Shown here: positions 5,316 to 5,831 of the stretch, one piece after another
How the letters are laid out: each line of letters starts with the position of its first letter
Numbering within the stretch: position 1 is the first letter of the stretch
Assembly: GCA_902494545.1 (NCBI GenBank)
Contig: CABUTP010000102.1
Span: 1 to 5,831 of the forward strand
DNA length: 5,831 bases
From: an uncultured Collinsella sp.
GTDB taxonomy: Bacteria > Actinomycetota > Coriobacteriia > Coriobacteriales > Coriobacteriaceae
Direction: 5' to 3'
Notes under the pieces: generated by a model
What the model was told of the DNA's origin: nothing
What the model saw: only the letters and a program-made list of their open reading frames with translations
Database searches by the model: none
Translations under genes and position numbers: made by a program

Positions 5316-5804
5316 TTAGACCAGCCCTCCCATGGCATCAAATTCGGCCTTGATCTTCTCGGCGACATTCCGATACGACTTATATAGACTTGAATCGCGT
5401 TTGACTTCGTCGGTCATAACGGGAATCTCTAATTTGGAAACCTCGTCTTTTCCCGTCTGAACCGCCACAACAACGCCCATACCAAGACACATATTACGCT
5501 TGGCGGCATTCATTTTTGCCGCCTTAGCGGGATTTGCCAGGATACGCTGGGCAAATTCCTGTTTTGAGACCACTTCCTCGGCCTCCGGATCGCCCGCCTC
5601 GGCTACTTCGCACTGCAACACGTCCGCATAGTCAAAAATCTTCGGCTCGCCGCCGCGCTGATGCACGGCCCACTTGCGGCGCGTGGCATCCTGGTAGATA
5701 GCCGGCAAAAACGTAAACCGCGGCGGGTCCAAAATCGTATCCGTGATGGTAAACACATCGGGATCAAAGGCATCCTGCGGGTTTTTCTTCTTGAACAGCC
5801 CCAT
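5316..5804 (-). CDS. Conserved-looking protein of unknown function, 162 aa
   Basis: I do not recognise a named family. The product begins MGLFKKKNPQ and has no signal peptide or membrane segment, so it is predicted to be cytosolic. Residues 23-56 (PPRFTFLPAIYQDATRRKWA, then the stretch up to PKIFDYADV) look like beta strands ending in a Phe-Asp-Tyr-x-Asp-Val turn. This pattern recalls PH-like domains in small Firmicute and Actinobacterial hypothetical proteins. A helical stretch rich in Ala and Lys follows (about 82-106), then a hydrophobic MCLGMGVVVAVQTG strand and a C-terminal helix. I chose the ATG at 5804-5802 because GGGAGG lies five bases upstream; an earlier in-frame ATG at 5825 has no good site. 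The gene ends 38 bases before the first gntR and may share its transcript. Nothing ties it to Amadori product use except position. Confidence 0.75.
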   Translation of the reverse strand: MGLFKKKNPQDAFDPDVFTITDTILDPPRFTFLPAIYQDATRRKWAVHQRGGEPKIFDYADVLQCEVAEAGDPEAEEVVSKQEFAQRILANPAKAAKMNAAKRNMCLGMGVVVAVQTGKDEVSKLEIPVMTDEVKRDSSLYKSYRNVAEKIKAEFDAMGGLV

Positions 5805-5831
5805 ATCAGCCTCCCGTACTAGCATTAAACA

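Noticed and set aside
3811..5823. 9-base inverted copies of GCTAGTACG at 3811-3819 and 5815-5823 flanking the regulator genes
   Set aside because: A shared 9-mer within nearly 6 kb is expected by chance, and there is no transposase, target duplication or longer homology to suggest a mobile element.
1..5831. tRNA, rRNA, CRISPR array, insertion sequence or phage signal
   Set aside because: No cloverleaf, direct-repeat array, transposase or integrase was found; the window is nearly fully occupied by one-strand metabolic and regulatory genes.

Overview
The window reads as part of the chromosome of a gut actinobacterium of the Coriobacteriia, most likely Collinsella or a close relative. This placement is an inference from GC-rich third codon positions, strong GGAG-type ribosome binding sites and the gene content; no rRNA or marker gene is present to confirm it. 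All eight genes I can support lie on the minus strand, so the window is best read from its right end to its left end.

Right part (5804 down to 3812): a small cytosolic protein of unknown function (162 aa), then two different GntR-family repressors of the HutC/UTRA type. The two repressor genes overlap by 16 bases. Middle (3811-3619): a 193-base AT-rich gap, the only substantial non-coding stretch. It holds several inverted repeats of the kind GntR/HutC proteins bind, plus a weak promoter candidate. Left part (3618 down to 1): a five-gene operon with gaps of 46-60 bases, encoding a GlmS-like double-SIS protein (371 aa), an FrlB-like SIS deglycase (353 aa), and mannose-family PTS subunits IIA and IIB and the N-terminal third of IIC. 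The operon runs off the left edge, where the rest of IIC and a IID gene are expected.

Together these genes match the plan of the Salmonella gfr system (mannose-family PTS plus two SIS deglycases) for Amadori products such as fructoselysine and glucoselysine. In that model the PTS imports and phosphorylates the glycated amino acid at the sugar 6-position. The SIS enzymes then split it into hexose 6-phosphate and free amino acid, and the UTRA repressors sense the phosphorylated intermediates. The FrlB match is clear in the C-terminal half of the 353-aa protein. The substrate of the 371-aa SIS protein and which repressor controls which site are not shown by the sequence.

The system is therefore probably a known type in an unusual lineage rather than an entirely new one. 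The most interesting open parts are the paired overlapping repressors, the multi-site control region, the two non-redundant deglycases and the uncharacterised 162-aa protein.
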